DNA from: Arion vulgaris
Lineage: Eukaryota; Mollusca; Gastropoda; Stylommatophora; Arionidae
Assembly: GCA_020796225.1 (NCBI GenBank)
Contig: CM036771.1
Coordinates: forward strand, 31,006,703-31,070,702
Direction of reading: 5' to 3'
Length of the DNA: 64,000 nucleotides
The notes under the pieces are model-generated. The model was not told where the DNA came from. It searched no databases and saw nothing but the letters and a program-made list of their open reading frames with translations. The position numbers and the translations under genes were made by a program. Shown here one piece after another: positions 22,336-34,099 of the stretch (the first letter of the stretch is position 1; each line of letters opens with the position of its first letter).

Positions 22336-23843
22336 TGAGGGAAGTAATAAGTAAGCACATGGCTGTAGAAAAATTACTAAGATGATAACAACTTGAAACC
22401 AGTTTATTTATATATATACATTGTTCCTTTATTTCAACATACTTCACCAACATTGATGCATTATCCCATCGTTTTGTCAATTCCTTCAAACGGCTGCATA
22501 GACTGCTGTTTCGTCTAAACCACGTTCATTCACATTGATTCGGCATTCGCAAAATGTTCTCCCAAGGTGGGTTTCAGTGATCAAAAGGTGGAAATGTTAG
22601 CTGTCGGACTGGTTGATGTTCCAGAACTTTCACCGTAGTGTTAATTTTCTCCGAGTTAACGAGCCGTATGTGTCTGGCATTGTCATGAAGAAGCAAACTC
22701 CGTAGTCAGCAGTCCTGGCATTATTTCGAATTGTATGCATCGATAGAACTTCACAGTCATGATTCAGAATTCAAGTGTCACTTCTTCTGAAATTGGAAAG
22801 CACTCTGACAATCCAGAACACGTCAGCATGACTTTCTCGCTGATGGCGTAACCTGAATTTTTGACACAGGCGAAGAAGATGTTTCCACTGTATTGAAGCG
22901 CTTGATTCGGGCGGAGATGCACCTGATTCATCTCAGTAACAACCTTTAGCATGTCTTCCTCTCATTGATCGACAGAGATGGCAGGACAGCAAATCGGTTC
23001 ATTTGTGTTCCTCCTTCAAGTGTCTGGACCACATTGAGTACACTTTCTTCAATTGTGCTCAATGTGGGTACCCAGACAATTGAAGGAGGAACACACAATG
23101 AACCGATTTGGCCTGTCCTTGCGCCATCTCTGTCGATACGAAGATGAAGGAGAAGACATGCTGAACAGGATTGTTACTGAGGATGAATCATGGTCATCAT
23201 ACCAGCCCGAATCAAAGCGTGCTTCAATACAGTGGAAACATCTTTCTTTGCCTTGTGTCAAAAATTCAAGGTTACGCCATCAGCAGAGAAAGTCATGCTG
23301 ACGGTGTTCTGGGATTGTCAAGCAGTGCTTTTAACCAATTTCAAGAAGAAAGGTGACACTGTGAATTCTGAATCATACTGTGAAGTTCTATCGATGCTTC
23401 ATGATGCAATTCGAAAAAATGCCCAGGACTGCTGACTACAGGAGTGTTGCTTCTTCATGACAATGCCAGACCACATACGGCTCGATTAACTCAGGAGAAA
23501 ATTAACCAACTACGGTGGAAAGTTCTGGAACATCAACCTACAGTCCGACTTAGCCTAACGATTTCCACCTTTTGATCCACTGAAAACCCACCTTGGCTGG
23601 AGACATTTTGCGAATGACGCCGAAGTTGAATGTGAAGTGAAAACGTGGTTTAGAAAACAGAGCCCGCAGTTCTATGCAGCCGGTTTGGGAGGATTGATAA
23701 AACGATGGATACGTGCATCAATGTTGGGAAATTATGTTGAGAAATAAGAACAATGTATGTATAAAAATAAACTAGTGTCAGTTGTTATCATGTTTAGTTA
23801 TTTTTCTACAGCCATTTGTGGCTTACTTATTGACTTCCCCTCG
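22336..23843. mobile_element. Inverted-duplicate mariner element
   Basis: A TA dinucleotide flanks both ends. Arms 22336-23035 and 23050-23843 are reverse complements (with small deletions), joined near 23043. The right arm encodes mariner transposase pieces on the plus strand: VTEDESWSSYQPESKRA, EKVMLTVFWDCQAVLLTNFK and VLLLHDNARPHTARLT. The last contains the second catalytic Asp of the DD34D triad. Frames are broken, so it is inactive. Both outer ends are the same (3') mariner end. Confidence 0.9.
23053..23760 (+). pseudogene. Mariner transposase pseudogene (right arm)
   Basis: Starts in the HTH/catalytic linker (ALSSIV..RQLKEEHTMNRF-like), continues through the catalytic Asp block ('EDESW') and 'HDNARPHTA', and reaches the C-terminal 'LE..VEKCI' equivalent. 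At least three frame changes and stops. The first about 100 residues are absent. The left arm holds the mirror copy on the minus strand. Confidence 0.85.
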
Positions 23844-23869
23844 TAATTATTTCTTGGGACGATCTAAAA

Positions 23870-24130
23870 TTGTAACTCTCTGTCTCCCTCGACTTTACCG
23901 GTTGTTACAATGTGCTCTAACCTCCCTTCACATCCCATGTCCGAAAAATGATGATTGCCTCTTTCTTATATTGATAATACGCTTTCTCTGTGTGTTGGAT
24001 TCATTCAACAGCATCACATTCGTGATGTTAGCAGTCCGTAGGATTTTTATCATTCTTGTGTAAAATCATATTTTTGTGGCTCCCAGAGATGTTTCTATCT
24101 GTCTGATTACTGTCCATGATTCGCGTCCGT
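23870..24130 (-). mobile_element. LINE-G post-RT fragment
   Basis: The complement reads VYGRESWTVI..., FYTRMIKILRTANITN and NIRKRQSSFFGHGM, equivalent to 'YGCESWT...+WFYRRML.I.WT' and '+RQ..FFGH'. Confidence 0.7.
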
Positions 24131-24140
24131 ATACTAGGAG

Positions 24141-24640
24141 TTAATTGATTAATTCATTGATTGGTTGATTGATTGATAGGATCATCATCATTGCACTTGG
24201 ATGAGTTACCATGTGTGCTCCGATCTCTTTCTTATACAGGAAGATCTCAGCTGAAGTACACAAACTCCGTAGCACCGACGAGGGTCCACTATGTAATTTT
24301 GAAGATGGTGATGATATTGTGTAGGAATTTTATATTTTAAATCTTTTCTAATGAATTTTGCCTGGGCAGCGGATTTCCAGCCTGCTATTTTCCATTTTGA
24401 ACTGCCAAGGGTTCTTTTACGCGCTCAAATTGAACACGTGACCTACGTTCTATCGTCAGTCTCCGATAGGACTAGGAACTCGATCTCACCTACACTGAGA
24501 TAGGACTAGGAATTCGATCTCACCTACACTGAGATCAGGTATCTCTGGGACAAATATCACGTTGGATCCACGACGGAACAAACCGATTACCTTTGGCACA
24601 AGAGGCGAGCACCTTATCTCTACACCACATAGACTTTCTA
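24141..24640 (-). mobile_element. SINE-1 copy with internal duplication
   Basis: Full length with a (TTGA)n tail at left and a tRNA-like head at right. The block gataggactaggaa.tcgat is duplicated at 24466-24535. It ends 20 bp from exon j. Confidence 0.85.
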
Positions 24641-24659
24641 GGGAGAAATATCAACTTAC

Positions 24660-24715
24660 AAAGCCAGGTTCCAGACATCGTCGAGAAGCTGTGATCGTGT
24701 GATAATTGGAAAAAC
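24660..24715 (-). CDS. Aminopeptidase exon j: RSQLLDD helix
   Basis: 56 nt, acceptor tttctttgatag, donor GTAAGTTG. It reads VFPIITRSQLLDDVWNLA plus two bases of Phe completed by exon k. It matches the 'I...NRAQIIDDAFNLA' start of the C-terminal helical domain. The SINE-1 copy ending at 24640 lies 20 bp from its donor. Confidence 0.92.
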
Positions 24716-24794
24716 CTATCAAAGAAATCATGAAACTTAGATTAGTTGTACGTGATTTGTGTCTATATTTACACTCTGAATTGATGAATTCAAA

Positions 24795-25260
24795 CGCAAG
24801 AGTTGTCTATTGTCTATCCCCAGGTGGATGATGGAATTGGTTGTCCACTCTTGTCGTTAAGTGTAGGGGTGAGAGCTTTAATTTGAGTTCCACGGCCAGA
24901 TGGGTCGCCCCTTGTGTTATATCCGTGTTTATTTAGTGTGGTCTTGATATTGTCTATTCTTTTTTTTCTTGATCTTATCTTGGTTCTAGTACCTGATCTC
25001 TTTTTATTGTATGCTGTTATTGGTGGTTGGTTGTGTTCTATTCTCATTGTGTCCAAACCACTGCATTTGTTGTCTTTCAGTGTATTCGGTGCATAAAGTT
25101 TTCACCACTCTGCTTCTGATGTTCTCATTTCGTAGTCTATCTTTCATGATGACCCTCACAGCCTTCTTCAAGCATTTCATTTCACACGTGGTGATCTTTC
25201 TGTGGTGTGTTGCTGTCAGAGACCAAGTTTGGCACTAGTAACAAAGTGTTAATAGAAAAA
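24795..25260 (-). mobile_element. LINE-J tail
   Basis: The complement reads MDTMRIEHNQPPITAYNKKR and KIRSRKKRIDNIKTTLNKHG, preceded by a 'C+..C..KAV+VI+' post-RT piece. Also found at 35970-36310, and related tails at 34100-34470 and 53050-53325. Confidence 0.65.
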
Positions 25261-25439
25261 TACTTTTTAATCATGTATTTTAACTTCCATCTTGATCATT
25301 GGGTGTTGTAGTAATGGTGCCAGCTGGTAGGTCATTGTATTTGCTTTTTGACATCTTATCTCTATTTCTCTACCGAGTTTTCCGTCCTCTGTGAAAATGC
25401 TGTATAAATATGTCCATTAATAATAATTCCTCTCGCATC

Positions 25440-25860
25440 ATTATCTTACATAGGCCTACATGTAATTTTTCCATACCGCTCTGTCCTAGGCAACTTGATC
25501 AATCTCTTCCATGGAATTGAGACTGATATTTCTTACCTCTCTCATCAAAGTTCGTTTCAGGATCTCCTAAGGGTGTCCTCTTGAAACTTTTGCCTCCCAC
25601 TTCAATGCCTGCTTTGGTATTTATTTTTTGACCATTTCTTCTCAAGGTATGCCCAACATATCTCCATCTTCTCCCTTTTATTACAGTTGTTACTAGTGGT
25701 TGACCAGACATTTCTCTAATTTCATCACTTCTCCTGAATTCGTCTCCTTGTATGTTCATTATTTTTATATGGCATCTATTTTCAAATGCATTCAACTGAT
25801 TTTCTATATCTTTAGTCATTTTCCAATTCTCGCAGGCATATATTGGCAAATCGTAACTTA
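25440..25860 (-). mobile_element. LINE-E post-RT tail
   Basis: Minus strand: YACENWKMTKDIENQLNAFE, NRCHIKIMNIQGDEFRRSDE and GRRWRYVGHTLRRN. Better preserved in the plus copy at 31831-32214. Confidence 0.85.
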
Positions 25861-26068
25861 GTTGTAATACTATATAACTTGCAGTTCCATATTTTATTTT
25901 GACTTTTAAAAGCTGATTTTACTTTGACAATTCGTAGCATAAATTATGTTTTAGCATTTCCATTGCAAACTAAATATTGTCAATAGTTTAGATAAAAATG
26001 AAGGAAGATGAAGATTTTCAATAATTTAGATAAAAATGTCTTCGTAATAAACACATTATCCAACTTAC

Positions 26069-26220
26069 TGTATGATTGACTAACAGCTGTTTTCCTAGTG
26101 CCAACCAGTTGTCTGCGTGATAATTGACTCGATAGAAGCCATGCTGCTGGACATTGGCAAGAATCCAACTATTTGTATCATTACGTCCAGGAAGTGGATG
26201 ATGGAAGATATTGAAGATAT
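26069..26220 (-). CDS. Aminopeptidase exon i: FYRVNY segment
   Basis: 152 nt, acceptor caaattgtacag, donor GTAAGT. It reads IFNIFHHPLPGRNDTNSWIL, then ANVQQHGFYRVNYHADNW, and ends LLVNHT. 'W.L.N....GFYRVNY' is the hallmark of the M1 domain III/IV border. It ends in phase 0 and joins exon j. Confidence 0.95.
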
Positions 26221-26454
26221 CTGTACAATTTGTATAAGAACAAATATATATATATATATGAATGACTGACAATATTAAATATACGTCAAATATCAACAAT
26301 ATTAAGATTGCCATACGTTCTCATTTTTCTGGACACGTCCTCATTTCATGAGTAACATCTGAGCGTCCGCAAACAATTTTAGAAATGAATAGATTTGTCT
26401 GCAATTTTTCTCGCAAAGACAGAATTAACACTGTCACCGACACCATTTTATGAT

Positions 26455-26640
26455 GATGATGATGATGCTCGTCCATCACGGGGGATGATGACCACACAAA
26501 TTTTCATCCAAGTGAATGTAGTTGCGCTATGTTTGTCTGTGTGTGCGTAGATGATTAGTGAGCCCGATATGGGCTTGAAATGTTCTGTACAGTGTGGGAA
26601 GGTATACTTGCACTTGTGGGAAATTTTACCTATTTCTGTT
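26455..26640. repeat. Interspersed repeat E
   Basis: Same blocks as 4050-4195 (gatgctcgtccatcacgg, ttcatccaa.tgaatgtag), preceded by (GAT)n. Confidence 0.55.
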
Positions 26641-26714
26641 TTGACGCTTTTGACCCATATTATAACCATTTTATAACCACGTGGTAACTACGTAAAATTT
26701 GGTTTTTCTAACTC

Positions 26715-26960
26715 AGGAAACAAGTAATAACAAAGTACTGTAGTTTTACAAAATACAAAAACAATGACAATGCACAGTAACGTTTCGACCAAAAAAGGCC
26801 TTTATCAAGCAAAACGATACAATAAACCTGTTAAATACTACTAAATCTTACATGTCATTGTTTTGTCATTGTATTGTCATTGTTTTTGTATTTTGTAAAA
26901 CTACAGCACTTTGTTATTACGTGTTTCGCCATTCTACATAGTTTTACTTCAGTCTCCATC
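26715..26960. mobile_element. Palindromic PLE pLTR fragment
   Basis: Left arm (aacaaagtactgtagtttta, cagtaacgtttcgacc) and right arm (the complement of the same pLTR start, 26858-26960) form an inverted pair. Terminal region of a Penelope-like element. Confidence 0.65.
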
Positions 26961-27593
26961 TATATTTTCTAACTTGGCACTCGAAATAGAATCTACAAAC
27001 TTTGGAAGACTACTGAGATCCATGAGAGCAAACAAAACATTACAGCACATTTGTGCGATTTTCTTTTTTATATAAATTGATTCATTAACTTTTTTTTAAT
27101 CAAAATTTGTTAGCACAAATGATAATCCAGGTTAAAAGGAAATAAATTGCAATGGATCATACCATGCGGAAGACACCGCTGAGTGTCACTGGACAAACTC
27201 TTGTGTGGAACCAGTAAAGAAAACGGAAAAGGGGAAATTTGCATTTACCTACAAATATCAAGTGACATTGCAAAAATGTGGTGTGACTATATTGAAAACT
27301 GTACGAGTAGTGAAATGTACTTTGAAAATCGTGAAGATAGCAGAGTTCATCTTTAATATTCCAGCACACAATGCTTCGGTAGAAAGACTATTTTCTTTAA
27401 TCCGTGCCCAATTGACTAGTGAGTGAAATCGTCTTAGTGTGGATTCAATCAAGTCAATTTCACTTGTAAAATTTAATTTCAAACATTTCACATGCCGGCA
27501 ATTTTATAGACATTTGACGCAACTGAAAGACATTCTAAACAAAAATCAAGTTATCAGAAAAATATACATGGAACAAAATTTTAATAGAATTTA

Positions 27594-27720
27594 ATTTTAG
27601 GAGAAGTGTGCTCATTTCAGAAGATCAATATATGGCAACCCTAAACAATATGTTATACGATGTGAGTGTGCTCATTTCAGAAGATTAATATATGGCAACC
27701 CTAAGCAATATGTTATAAAA
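27594..27720. repeat. 62-bp duplication
   Basis: Two copies with gtgtgctcatttcagaag and atatatggcaaccctaa. Confidence 0.9.
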
Positions 27721-27774
27721 TGTGTCAAATGTATGATATATTTACTGATATATGTAATATACTGAATCTTTCTT

Positions 27775-28345
27775 TCTTTCTCGAATCCTGTATGCCTCAC
27801 AGCGTCAGGTCAGGAAGAGATTTCTAAAACGGGAACTAGTATGCGCTTCGTAGATAGTCTCTTTCGTCGTCTCTGTTATCTCTGAGGTCCATCTTTTGCG
27901 TTGCCGGTCTTTTGCTTTGTACCCATTGTATCGGAGCAGCATTGCTCTTTGGGTGCACTGTCTGATGGTAATCTGCTTACGTGACCGAACCATTTAATTT
28001 GTTGTTTCTTGATGAAGTCTAGTACTGATGTTGTACCACTTTTATCCTGATGTCTTCATTTCTCAACCGGTCTCTTCTTGTTACACCCAGCACTCTGCGT
28101 AGACACTTCATCTCTGTTGTGACTAGTTTTCTTCTATCGTTTGTTGTCAGCGTCAGGTTTGGCACTGGTAACATAATGTGGGAGAAAGATTGTGTTGAAC
28201 ATTGCTCTTTTGTGTTCATGGTGACGTGTTTGCATCTTAAAATTGGCGCCATTTGCCCTATCATTTGATTTGCTTTGTTGCATCTGTGTTGAATTTCATT
28301 AGTTATTCTTCCATTTGCTGAAAAATGCTCCCCAGGTATGTGAAA
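27775..28345 (-). mobile_element. LINE-B 3' portion
   Basis: Minus strand: ITNEIQHRCNKANQMIGQMA, LVTTEMKCLRRVLGVTRRDR and GYKAKDRQRKRWTSEITETT. (TTTC)n tail at 27768. Two or more frameshifts. Confidence 0.85.
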
Positions 28346-28432
28346 TCTTTTACTTGATCTGAATCTGATACTTGGAAAACATATAAGAAAATATAAATTA
28401 TGTTTAGGGAAGACTTAGAAGAATATTTGGGT

Positions 28433-28612
28433 ATACCTGTGAGGATAAGATGATACCTGCGAGGATAAGATGATACCTGGGAGGATAAGATGATACCTGG
28501 GAGGATAGGAGGATATCTGGGTGGATAAGATGATACCTTGGAGAATAAGAGGATACCTGGGAGGATAAGAGGATACCTGGGAGGATAAGAGGATATCTGG
28601 GAGGATAAGATG
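28433..28612. repeat. 20-bp tandem array
   Basis: Unit GAGGATAAGATGATACCTGG, nine copies with agg/atg and atctgg variants. Confidence 0.96.
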
Positions 28613-28689
28613 AGCATTATCAGACTTCAAGAACTAGCTGGTCTGGAAGATTGGTTACTAAACTGACGTCAGTGCACTCACTGCAAGTG

Positions 28690-29015
28690 CAAGTTACATC
28701 ACTCCGGGAGACCATAGAGGCTCAATCCCCCAACAGATATCGAAGAGTATGCATACTGATGGTTCCCGTGGCTCCCTGATTAAACACACTCTGTTACTCA
28801 TGCCTCCAGTTGTAATTGTACAACAGGTAACTCCAAACTGCTTAAATCGCTGGATCGATTCAACATCTATTTTAGAGTCTTCATCCAACAGACAGTCGCG
28901 AATAGACAGAAGAACATCTCCGTTATCCATCTTCAACTCCACAACAATCGATGCTGTCTGGAAGAGTAAAAACGTACTAGGGATACGATGTCGATGGATT
29001 AGGTCGACCATTGAC
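28690..29015 (-). mobile_element. LINE-A tail fragment
   Basis: Minus strand: TASIVVELKMDNGDVLLSIR and DCLLDEDSKIDVESIQR, the LINE-A block after RNase H. Confidence 0.8.
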
Positions 29016-29019
29016 TTTT

Positions 29020-29560
29020 GAAGATGGTATTTTAATATAGGATTGGGTCAGATTGGTAAGAAATGGTTGAAGCCATTCAGCGAACATTGCATACCATCGT
29101 GCTTTGGTGCAGGAAGTCTCGCTCTCAAGTCAGCCCTGAGAGGGCATGTTTTGGTGCTCTTTTAATATTTCCATGGTCATTGCTGACCTAATCGGAGTTG
29201 CATTTGGTGAACATACCATCGAGCGCCGTGACAGCAGGCTACGCTATCCTGAAATAAATTTTGATCGTAGTCTATCTTTCAAACACCATGTTGAACAAGC
29301 GATTAAATGTTGCAGGGTGCTGTTGCAGCTCTCAATGTTCATCCATTTGAAGCTTGACATTAGACAAAAGGAGCTTGGAATTAGCCGATGTACAAGTAAA
29401 ACTGGAAGCCTGAGGGCAGAGAGAAAATGTGTTTAACATGCTAGCCATGGTAACCATCTGTATGCAAATCATTCGATATCTTTTAAGGATGACTGAGCGT
29501 CTATTGGTCTGCTCGGAGTGCTATCACTTTAATTCAGCAAACAAATAACCAAGAATGTAT
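29020..29560 (+). mobile_element. LINE-A-like post-RT to 3' end
   Basis: 29230-29330 reads INFDRSLSFKHHVEQAIKCC (the 'FD+.L.F..H+......+' post-RT motif of I/Jockey LINEs). It is then joined by deletion to the 3' block (RQKELGISRCTSKTGSLRAE) and the ggtctgctcggagtg end. Confidence 0.75.
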
Positions 29561-29583
29561 TTCACAGTTCAAATTTATTTTTA

Positions 29584-29980
<397 letters not shown>

Positions 29981-30022
29981 GAATGTATGTGAAAGGTAAT
30001 TTCTTTCTTCTGTTCCTATGAG

Positions 30023-31078
30023 TGTTTTGTACTTATACTATAAGTTAACAGTTGCATACAAATTCTCTTTCTTTGCTTGTACTTATATTGTAAGTTAACA
30101 GTTGCATACAAATTCTCTTTCTAAGCTTGTACTTATACTATAAGTTAACAGTTGCATACAAATTCTCTTTCTTTGCTTGTACTTATACTATAAGTTAACA
30201 GTTGCATACAAATTCTCTTTCTACGCCTGTACTTATACTATAAGTTAATAGTTGCATACAAATTCTCTTTCTAAGCTTGTACGTATACTATAAGTTAACA
30301 GTTGCATACAAATTCTCTTTCTAAGCTTGTACTTATATTATAAGTTAACAGTTGCATACAAATTCTCTTTCTAAGCTTGTACTTATACTATAAGTTAACA
30401 GTTGCATACAAATTCTCTTTCCAAGCTTGTACTTATATTATAAGTTAACAGTTGCATACAAATTCTCTTTCCAAGCTTGTACTTATATTATAAGTTAACA
30501 GTTGCATACAAATTCTCTTTCCAAGCTTGTACTTATACTATAAGTTAACAGTTGCATACAAATTCTCTTTCCAAGCTTGTACTTATATTGTAAGTTAACA
30601 GTTGCATACAAATTCTCTTTCTAAGCTTGTACTTATATTATAAGTTAACAGTTGCATACAAATTCTCTTTCTAAGCTTGTACTTATACTATAAGTTAACA
30701 GTTGCATACAAATTCTCTTTCTAAGCTTGTACTTATATTATAAGTTAACAGTTGCATACAAATTCTCTTTCCAAGCTTGTACTTATATTGTAAGTTAACA
30801 GTTGCATACAAATTCTCTTTCTAAGCTTGTACTTATATTATAAGTTAACAGTTGCATAAAATTCTCTTCCAAGCTTGTACTTATACTATAAGTTAACAGT
30901 TGCATACAAATTCTCTTTCTACGCCTGTACTTATACTATAAGTTAACAGTTGCATACAAATTCTCTTTCCAAGCTTGTACTTATACTATAAGTTAACAGT
31001 TGCATACAAATTCTCTTTCTAAGCTTGTACTTATATTATAAGTTAACAGTTGCATACAAATTCTCTTTCTAAGCTTGT
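30023..31078. repeat. 50-bp tandem array
   Basis: About 21 copies with AAGTTAACAGTTGCATACAA and attctctttc.aagcttgta. Very homogeneous, with two 1-2 bp gaps near 30857. Confidence 0.97.
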
Positions 31079-31117
31079 TCTTTTTCACTGTTCTTAACGT
31101 TCTCTTTCAAGTTCTTG

Positions 31118-31556
31118 GTATCTGTGACGTAGAGATAAAGTGTTTGCCTCTAGTTCCAAATGTACTGGTTCGTTTCTGCGTGGCAGATCGGGATATGATT
31201 CCAGAGATCCATGATTTCATTGTGAAATCGAGTTCCTAGTGCTATCGGAGATGGACGATAAAACGGAGCTTCCGTGTTCAAGTTGAGCACGTAAAAGAAC
31301 TCTTGGCAGTTTTAAATCGATAAAAGTGAGCGGTAAAGCCACTTCCCGGGGAAAATTCATTTTAAAAACAGATTAAAATAAAATTCGTACAAAATGCTCA
31401 CTATTTTTAGAAATTACATCGGGGACCTAAGTCTGTGCTACGGAGTTCGTGCACTGCCGCTGAGATCTTTCTATCGAAGAAAAATATCGAAGCACACATG
31501 GTTATTCACCGAAGTGCAATTTATGATAGTCATATTAATTAATCAACCAATCAATA
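31118..31556 (+). mobile_element. SINE-1 full-length copy
   Basis: Plus sense: head ctgtgacgtagagataaag, box-B-like tactggttcgtttc, body gctatcggagatgg and gttgagcacgta, 3' part aagcacacatggttattcac, tail (TCAA)n. Confidence 0.85.
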
Positions 31557-31597
31557 CAAAGAACACACAGTCCATTCTCTTTCTATGTGCTATTGTT

Positions 31598-32375
31598 GGA
31601 CAAATATACATCTTTTTCTTCTTCGAACGCTCCCTATCGAACACTTGTTAAACAGCTCTTTGTGATTTGTATGTGGTCTGAGCCTAAGAGTAATTGTACG
31701 TTGTGCCAGTTATGTGCCTACAAGTAGGCAAGTACACTCGATTTCTGCGACGCTATTTATTTACTTGCAAGTTATATAGTATTAAAAATAAGTTGTATCA
31801 ATCCTAACATATGCCAGCGAGAGTTGGAAAATGACTAAAGATATAGAAAACAAGTTGAATGCATTTGAAAATAGATGTCTGCGAAAAATAATGAATATAA
31901 AATGGAATGAATTCAGGAGAAGTGATGAAATCAGAGACATGTCTGGGCAACCACTAGGGACAACTGTTATAAGAAAGAGAAGATGGAGATATGTTGGACA
32001 CACATTGAGAAGAAATGATCAACGAATATCAAAGCAGGCATTGAAGTGGGATGCAAAGGGTTCAAGAAAGAGAGGTCGACCTAAGGAGACCCTGAAACGA
32101 ACTTTGCTGAGAGAGGCAGGAAATATCGGTCTCAGTTCCATGGAGGAGATTGAGCGAGTTGCTCAGGATAGAGCGGTATGGAGAAATTACTTGCAGGCCC
32201 TATGTAACGTATAACGGTACGAGAGGAATTATTATTATTATTATTTATTTACTAGGGTAGCGTCCCAAGGCCCCTACCCCAGTCACCTCTTACGACATGC
32301 CTTGTTGGTCGCAGTGTAATAATTCTTTGCTCCCCATGAGCGCCTTGGTAACACACAGGTGGACACATATACAAC
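31598..32375 (+). mobile_element. Family C repeat interrupted by LINE-E
   Basis: The left half 31598-31765 and right half 32242-32375 join into one family C copy (tttgtgatttgtatgt ... gtcccaaggcccctacccc ... cacacaggtgg). Exon h's donor is about 15 bp beyond its right end. Confidence 0.8.
31766..32241 (+). mobile_element. LINE-E insertion with 12-bp duplication
   Basis: Flanked by TATTTATTTACT at 31754-31765 and 32242-32253. A 127-codon frame reads MTKDIENKLNAFENRCLRKI, KRRWRYVGHTLRRNDQRI, GSRKRGRPKETLKRTLLREA and MEEIERVAQDRAVWRNYLQA. This is the post-RT region and C-terminal tail of a LINE ORF2, 5'-truncated, ending in (ATT)n. The intact frame suggests a fairly young insertion. Confidence 0.85.
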
Positions 32376-32388
32376 CATGTACACTTAC

Positions 32389-32441
32389 TACTGGTTTCAT
32401 GATGGTGCAGCCAATACACGTCTTGATAATGCTGTTCAAAT
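32389..32441 (-). CDS. Aminopeptidase micro-exon h (53 nt)
   Basis: A 53-nt exon with acceptor ttaatcctag and donor GTAAGTG. The first base completes Gly. It then reads FEQHYQDVYWLHHHETS, and its last base joins AT of exon i to make Asn. Both phases fit only this placement. The sequence is poorly conserved, as is usual for domain III, so support comes from splice sites, phase and position. It lies just beyond a family C repeat. Confidence 0.82.
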
Positions 32442-32649
32442 CTAGGATTAATGCTTGAGGTAAATGTTAAAGGTATTGTCCAACGGTAGCTTGAAGAATG
32501 TCAACAAAAAATGTATTATATCAACTCATATGAGGGTATGCTGGTGTAAAGAACATAATGGTATGCTGGTGTAAAGAACATAATGGTATGTGGATGTAAG
32601 GACTTAAGGAAATGAGGAAGAAATGAGATTAATGAATTGGAGTGGACGA

Positions 32650-33092
32650 AGATAAACGAGTTAAGACTAAAGGAGATAAACGGTTAAGATAAAGAGATAA
32701 ACGAGTTAAGACTAAAGGAGATAAACGAGTTAAGACTGAAGGAGATAAACGAGTTAAGACTGAAGGAGATAAACGAGTAAAGACTGAAGGAGATAAACGA
32801 GTTAAGACTGAAGGAGATAAACGAGTTAAGACTGAAGGAGATAAACGAGTTAAGACTGAAGGAGATTAAACGATTAGACTGGAGATAAACGAGTTAAGAC
32901 TGAAGGAATAAACGAGTTAAGACTAAAGGAGATAAAGGAAGTTAAGACTGAAGGAGATAAACGAGTTAAGACTAAAGGAGATAAACGAGTTAAGACTAAA
33001 GGAGATAAACGAGTTAAGACTGAAGGAGATAAACGAGTTAAGACTGAAGGAGATAAACGAGTTAAGACTGAAGGAGATAAACAAGCAAGGAT
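32650..33092. repeat. 24-bp tandem array (1)
   Basis: About 18 copies with AAGGAGATAAACGAGTTAAG then act. Some units are truncated. Confidence 0.95.
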
Positions 33093-33157
33093 GAAGGTAT
33101 GTATACATGTTAGGGTGGAAGGAATAAATGTCTTAGGATGATGAAAGGAGATTTACA

Positions 33158-33830
33158 TGTTAGGATAGAATTATATAAACTTGTTAGGATAGAATTATAT
33201 AAACTTGTTAGGATAGAATTCTATAAACTTGTGAGGATAGAATTATATAAACTTGTTAGGATAGAATTCTATAAACTTGTGAGGATAGAATTCTATAAAC
33301 TTGTGAGGATAGAATTCTATAAACTTGTGAGGATAGAATTATATAAACTTGTGAGGATAGAATTCTATAAACTTGTGAGGATAGAATTATATAAACTTGT
33401 TAGGATAGAATTCTATAAACTTGTGAGGATAGAATTATATAAACTTGTGAGGATAGAATTATATAAACTTGTGAGGATAGAATTATATAAACTTGTGAGG
33501 ATAGAAATATATAAATTTGTGGGAATATAATTATATAAATTTGTGGGGATAGAAATATATAAACTTGTGAGGATGGACTTATATAAACTTGTGGGGATGA
33601 TATTATATAAATTTGTGAGAATAGAATTATATAAAATTGTGAGGATGGAATTATATAAACTTGTGAGGATGAAATTATATAAACTTGTGAGGATGGAATT
33701 ATATAGAGCTGTAAGGATAGAATTATATAGAGCTGTGAGGATAGAATTATATAGAGCTGTGAGGATAGAATTATATAGAGCTGTGAGGATAGAATTATAT
33801 AGAGCTGTGAGGATGGAAACAGATAAACGT
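33158..33830. repeat. 24-bp tandem array (2)
   Basis: About 28 copies of 24 bp with GGATAGAATTATATAAACTT. The unit is eight codons without a stop, so long frames (KLVRIEFY repeats) arise by chance. The right end switches to an atagagctgt variant. Confidence 0.96.
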
Positions 33831-33968
33831 GTAATAAATGGAAGGAGATAAATGAAGGAATAATACCGATGAAAGGAGGTAGCACTGTGATAGAATGGAA
33901 AGAAAATAAAAATATGAAAATCTCATGGATGTTACAATGCTATCACTAAAGCTTCTTCTTCTTTTTGT

Positions 33969-34092
33969 CGTCACACTGCTACCGGGTTGTTGTCAGTGTC
34001 GTCACACTGCTACCGGTTGTTGTCATGTAGTCACACTGCTCCGGGTTGTTGTCAGTGTCGTCACACTGTTACCGGGTTGTTGTCCAGTGTCG
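33969..34092. repeat. ~28-bp tandem array
   Basis: Four copies with GTCACACTGCTACCGGGTTG and ttgtcagtgtc. Confidence 0.9.
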
Positions 34093-34099
34093 TCGTTTT

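Larger units (their letters stand above)
26310..27600 (+). pseudogene. hAT-A relic, plus copy
   Basis: 27190-27560 reads FNIPAHNASVERLFSLIRAQ followed by LSVDSIKSISLVKFNF after a stop, the hATC dimerisation domain. The left end (ctcatttcatgagtaac) matches the minus copy. The body is split by repeat E (26455-26640) and PLE sequence (26715-26960). Confidence 0.75.

Noticed and set aside
22336..23843. Active mariner
   Set aside because: Transposase frames are broken in both arms and the N-terminal third is missing.
33138..33885. 130- and 161-codon frames made of KLVRIEFY / YIILSSQL repeats
   Set aside because: The 24-bp unit is eight codons without a stop, so open frames on both strands are automatic.
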